A stretch of DNA of 15,674 nt, taken from NCBI GenBank assembly GCA_964583845.1, contig CAZOXG010000023.1, positions 1 through 15,674 on the forward strand, given 5' to 3'. Position 1 is the first letter of the stretch; each line of letters opens with the position of its first letter. The stretch comes from JBAWVR01 sp964583845 (lineage in GTDB: Bacteria > Patescibacteriota > Minisyncoccia > Phycocordibacterales > GWA1-40-21). Made by a program: the position numbers and the translations under genes. Below, in pieces: positions 13,399 through 15,674 of the stretch. The notes below the pieces were generated by a model. It was not told the origin of the DNA. It did no database searches and saw only the letters and a list, made by a program, of their open reading frames with translations.

Positions 13399-13436
13399 AA
13401 AAAGCCGGCGACTCGCTCTGTGAATCGCCGGCTTTT
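13399..13436. terminator. Terminator of folD
   Basis: AAAGCCGGCGA pairs with TCGCCGGCTTT (11 bp) around an imperfect loop, with A and T runs outside. It begins 4 bases past the folD stop on the minus strand. Confidence 0.9.
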
Positions 13437-13439
13437 AGA

Positions 13440-14270
13440 TTATCTTTTACTCGCAATCAATAAATTCTCAAACAATGACAAGACAGTGAGTGGCCCAACC
13501 CCGCCAGGTACTGGCGAAATTGCTAACACCTTATCTTTTACTGCTTCAAAATCTACGTCGCCACATAGATGACCGTCCTCAGTTTTATTCATCCCCACGT
13601 CAACAACCACTGCTCTCTCTTTTACAAAGTTAGCTTTAATCATTTTTGGATTACCAGCTGCCACCACCAAAATATCGGCCGCACTAGTTATAGCCGGGAC
13701 ATCTACTGTTTGGCGGTGACAAACTCCTACCTCGGCCCCCCGCATACGTAAAAGTTGAGCTATTGGCTTACCCACCAATTCAGAACGGCCCACTACCACC
13801 GCCTTTTTACCAGTAAGTGAAATATTATAAAAATCCAACATCGTCATGACTCCACGAGCGGTCGCTGGCACAAAAGCCTCAGTATCCCCCATGTAAAATT
13901 TATGTTGATTGTTTTCCGTTAAACCGTCAACGTCTTTCTCTGAAGCAATATTGTTTATCACTTCTTTTTTGTCCCAACCTTCTGGCAAAGGCAACTGAAC
14001 TATAATCCCCTGTATTTCTGAATCTTCATTTAGAAGTTGAATTTCTTCAATCACTTCCATCTTACTAATACCTTCAGCAAATTTTAAATGCCAAATTTTT
14101 ACTCCTAGTTTTTCACCAAAAATTTTCTTCTGATTAATATAGGAATTGGAATCTGTTCTATCCCCTACCTGAACAATGGCTAAAGTTGCTTTAAAAGGCA
14201 ACACAAAAAATTCCGACTGCAACGCCGGTAATCTCATATCACGAATTTTTTTGCCATCTAGTAATAACAT
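13440..14270 (-). CDS. folD: Bifunctional methylene-THF dehydrogenase / methenyl-THF cyclohydrolase
   Basis: Interconverts methylene-, methenyl- and formyl-THF, linking the GlyA product to purine and formyl pools. 276 aa, close to the family's 280-300. Seen: LAIVQVGDRTDSNSYINQKK (about 30-49), with the catalytic Tyr/Lys of the YxxxK motif as Y44 and K48; GIIVQLPLPEG (about 88-98); KDVDGL (112-117); then the Rossmann part GKKAVVVGRSELVGKP, VVDVGMN and PVPGGVGPLTVLSLFEN. The start ATG at 14270 fits the family. The sequence before it is a tandem hexanucleotide repeat full of TATACT on this strand. The second repeat unit places a -10 about 7 bases from the ATG, so a leaderless mRNA is likely. Confidence 0.97.
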   Translation of the reverse strand: MLLLDGKKIRDMRLPALQSEFFVLPFKATLAIVQVGDRTDSNSYINQKKIFGEKLGVKIWHLKFAEGISKMEVIEEIQLLNEDSEIQGIIVQLPLPEGWDKKEVINNIASEKDVDGLTENNQHKFYMGDTEAFVPATARGVMTMLDFYNISLTGKKAVVVGRSELVGKPIAQLLRMRGAEVGVCHRQTVDVPAITSAADILVVAAGNPKMIKANFVKERAVVVDVGMNKTEDGHLCGDVDFEAVKDKVLAISPVPGGVGPLTVLSLFENLLIASKR

Positions 14271-14298
14271 AAGTATAAGTATAAGTATAAGTATAAGG
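14269..14298. repeat. Hexanucleotide tandem repeat at the folD start
   Basis: ATAAGT is repeated four times perfectly plus a fifth unit ending ATAAGG. On the minus strand each unit offers TATACT, a near-consensus -10. The first unit overlaps the folD start codon. The tail GTATAAGGAA recurs at 1-10 and, inverted, at 4816-4825. Confidence 0.9.
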
Positions 14299-14338
14299 AA
14301 GTCAAAAGACCTACGCTGGTTTTATAAGCATGATGTCA

Positions 14339-14350
14339 TATAATATAGAA
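14339..14350 (+). promoter_or_regulatory. -10 element for a leaderless methyltransferase mRNA
   Basis: TATAATATAGAA immediately precedes ATG 14351, the same 12 bases in the same position as before the dCMP deaminase ATG. It argues for starting the gene at 14351, because the ATGs at 14330 and 14333 would lie upstream of this -10. Confidence 0.6.
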
Positions 14351-15022
14351 ATGAAATATTCTTCTGATCTCGCTAGTAAATATTCCAATCAACGCGAAGA
14401 TTTTAATGAGACTGATAATGACTTTATGTCCACCGTCAATTCTGTTGGAGTAAGCGGTAAAGACATTTTAGACCTTGGTTGTGGAGACGGCCGTCACGCA
14501 CGACGTCTTATTGAGATGGGTGCCAAGAGTGTGCTTGGTCTTGATATAAATGAAAAAATGATTGAAATTGCCAAAGAAAAGACTCTGCCAGACCAAAATA
14601 TTAAATATATTGTTTCTAATGGATCAAAAATACCATTAGAAGATAGGGCTCTGGATATAGTAGTTTCTAACTTTGTTATTCACTACTTCCCTAATACCTT
14701 AGAAATCTTTGCCGAAATTAGCCGAGTCTTAAAGATTGGAGGATATTTTGTTGGTACTTTTAATATAACTGATACCACACCAGGTTTTGAGTTTTTATAT
14801 AATCAACCAATGCCAGTAAAGCTTGGCATTGGAGATAAAGCCATAATTGTTCAAAATCTAATTAAACAACACAAAGAAATTGAAGTAGCTATTAGCAAAA
14901 CTGGTTTTAAAATATTAGAAGAAAAAGAATTAGATCATCCAAACGCTGTGATTGATGATTCCTTTGAATGCAAAGACAAGATTATTAAACACGCCGTATT
15001 AATTAAACTACTTAAAATTTAA
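14351..15022 (+). CDS. Class I SAM-dependent methyltransferase
   Basis: A 223-aa Rossmann-fold methyltransferase (Methyltransf_11/25 type); the substrate is unknown. From the start chosen: motif I ILDLGCGDGRHARRL (about 40-54), with the GxGxG-like SAM loop; the acidic end of strand 2 in VLGLDINEKMIEIA (about 62-75), D66 likely binding the ribose; a motif around IVSNGSKIPLEDRALDIVVS; post-motif VIHYFPN; and RVLKIGGYFVGTF, the usual late strand. The frame is open 7 codons further upstream (14330), but an identical TATAAT-N6-ATG signal supports 14351. It is monocistronic, convergent with the 138-aa gene. Confidence 0.9.
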   Translation: MKYSSDLASKYSNQREDFNETDNDFMSTVNSVGVSGKDILDLGCGDGRHARRLIEMGAKSVLGLDINEKMIEIAKEKTLPDQNIKYIVSNGSKIPLEDRALDIVVSNFVIHYFPNTLEIFAEISRVLKIGGYFVGTFNITDTTPGFEFLYNQPMPVKLGIGDKAIIVQNLIKQHKEIEVAISKTGFKILEEKELDHPNAVIDDSFECKDKIIKHAVLIKLLKI

Positions 15023-15043
15023 TTTCCCCTATAATTAAAAATG

Positions 15044-15072
15044 CCCAGTCCCGCGAAGGTCGCGAAACTGGG
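15044..15072. terminator. Hairpin between the methyltransferase and the 138-aa gene
   Basis: CCCAGT pairs with ACTGGG and CGCGA with TCGCG across a small internal loop. On the minus strand it is followed by CATTTTTAATT, so it best fits as terminator of the 138-aa gene; it also closes the convergent methyltransferase gene. Confidence 0.75.
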
Positions 15073-15089
15073 ACTTGGGAAACTTGGGG

Positions 15090-15506
15090 TCACTTGTTTT
15101 GCTTTTTGATAGCAAAGGTGACCTGGCTATAGAATCCATCGGACCTGACGGTCTCGAAAAATTTATATACCAGTGTGTCACCAACCATAACATCTGTGGT
15201 CATCAGAACTGTAGCAAAGCCCGTCGGGGTCTTCACTACACCAAACCCCACACTAGAACCGTCCACCGAAACGGGAGCTTTAACGACAACTGCCTCGATG
15301 GCAGGTTGGTCAATCGTCGGTGCCACTCGTTCAATATTCGTCAAGCGATAATCGCGAGCCAAATATTGTTCGAGGGTTATTGGGGTGTGTTTTTCCGCGA
15401 AGAGGTTATTTCCCGCAAAACAGAACACAGCCACTGACCCACCGAGCACCACCACCGCGAGCAACAGACCCTTCACAAATGAAACAAGTTTCGTATTCAT
15501 TTTCAT
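15090..15506 (-). CDS. Orphan 138-aa membrane-anchored exported protein
   Basis: I do not recognise the family. Residues about 9-31 form one hydrophobic segment after a short basic start (KMNTKLVSFVK), a signal anchor or signal peptide; the remaining 107 or so residues would be outside the membrane. The exported part is rich in Val and Thr and looks beta-stranded (EAVVVKAPVSV, VGFGVVKTPTGFATVLMTT, SQVTFAIKKQ). GGAGG stands 5 bases before the ATG at 15506 and 11 before the second ATG at 15500; either could be used. It has a good promoter and terminator of its own. GC-rich third positions and a real Shine-Dalgarno group it with thyA-folA and the 143-aa orphan. Confidence 0.75.
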   Translation of the reverse strand: MKMNTKLVSFVKGLLLAVVVLGGSVAVFCFAGNNLFAEKHTPITLEQYLARDYRLTNIERVAPTIDQPAIEAVVVKAPVSVDGSSVGFGVVKTPTGFATVLMTTDVMVGDTLVYKFFETVRSDGFYSQVTFAIKKQNK

Positions 15507-15584
15507 ATTCCTCCACAGAAACTGTTTTCACGTAGCCCACGTGATCAGGGTTCATCCAGAACAGCCTGGACTCATTCGTTCTAA

Positions 15585-15612
15585 AGTATAGCATATTTTA
15601 AGCTTTTGTCAA
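15585..15612 (-). promoter_or_regulatory. Sigma70-type promoter for the 138-aa gene
   Basis: On the minus strand a consensus TTGACA (15607-15612) and TATACT (15585-15590) are separated by 16 bases. It gives a leader of about 70 bases that ends in the Shine-Dalgarno. It is the closest to consensus in the window. Confidence 0.75.
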
Positions 15613-15674
15613 TGTAATACGGTAATGTGTACACACTTCTGTCACTTTTTACTAGTATTAAACAATGTGTATAA

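Noticed and set aside
15075..15594. Several short frames overlapping the 138-aa gene
   Set aside because: They cross the promoter or terminator of that gene and have no start signals or family features.

Overview
The window looks like chromosomal DNA from a Candidate Phyla Radiation (Patescibacteria) bacterium, most likely of the Parcubacteria group; this is inference from several traits. The DNA is moderately AT-rich, genes are compact, and most units end in a strong, often bidirectional hairpin. Most genes lack a Shine-Dalgarno sequence and several seem leaderless. IleRS is of the eukaryote-like (type 2) form, and secE-nusG-rplK is present without rplA behind it. Nineteen protein genes are supported. 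No tRNA, rRNA, CRISPR array or prophage was seen, and no gene-free stretch exceeds about 300 bases.

Layout. 69-3611 (-): ileS, carrying an internal histidine-phosphatase domain. 3656-4616: a 30-bp perfect hairpin, an orphan 143-aa gene and a small DUF378 membrane protein. 4849-6929 (-): dut, a GIY-YIG nuclease gene bracketed by inverted palindromic repeats, and glyA. 7073-8420 (+): thyA-folA, divergent from glyA, with thyA interrupted by one in-frame TGA at a conserved Trp position. 8503-8967 (+): a Nudix hydrolase. 9005-10782 (-): a dCMP deaminase / P-loop kinase / thymidylate kinase operon behind a promoter whose spacer holds a run of nine G. 11001-12373 (-): secE-nusG-rplK, with an 85-bp MITE-like repeat between nusG and rplK. 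12518-13357 (-): SIMPL-domain protein. 13440-14270 (-): folD, whose start abuts a hexanucleotide repeat. 14351-15022 (+): SAM methyltransferase. 15090-15506 (-): membrane-anchored orphan protein.

How the genes work together. dCMP deaminase and dUTPase supply dUMP; ThyA methylates it to dTMP with methylene-THF; DHFR (folA) recycles the dihydrofolate; GlyA and FolD supply and interconvert one-carbon folates; thymidylate kinase makes dTDP. Nearly the whole dTMP route lies in about 9.5 kb but in separate transcription units on both strands. The rest is translation and transcription housekeeping (IleRS, L11, NusG, SecE) plus envelope proteins.

Two classes of gene coexist. Most have AT-rich third positions and no Shine-Dalgarno. 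Four (143-aa orphan, thyA, folA, 138-aa orphan) have GC-rich third positions and clear Shine-Dalgarno sequences, suggesting transfer or a distinct expression class. All 19 genes end in TAA (18) or TAG (1), never TGA, which bears on the TGA inside thyA. The features most worth following are the IleRS-phosphatase fusion, the thyA TGA, the nuclease/palindrome element, and the poly-G promoter.
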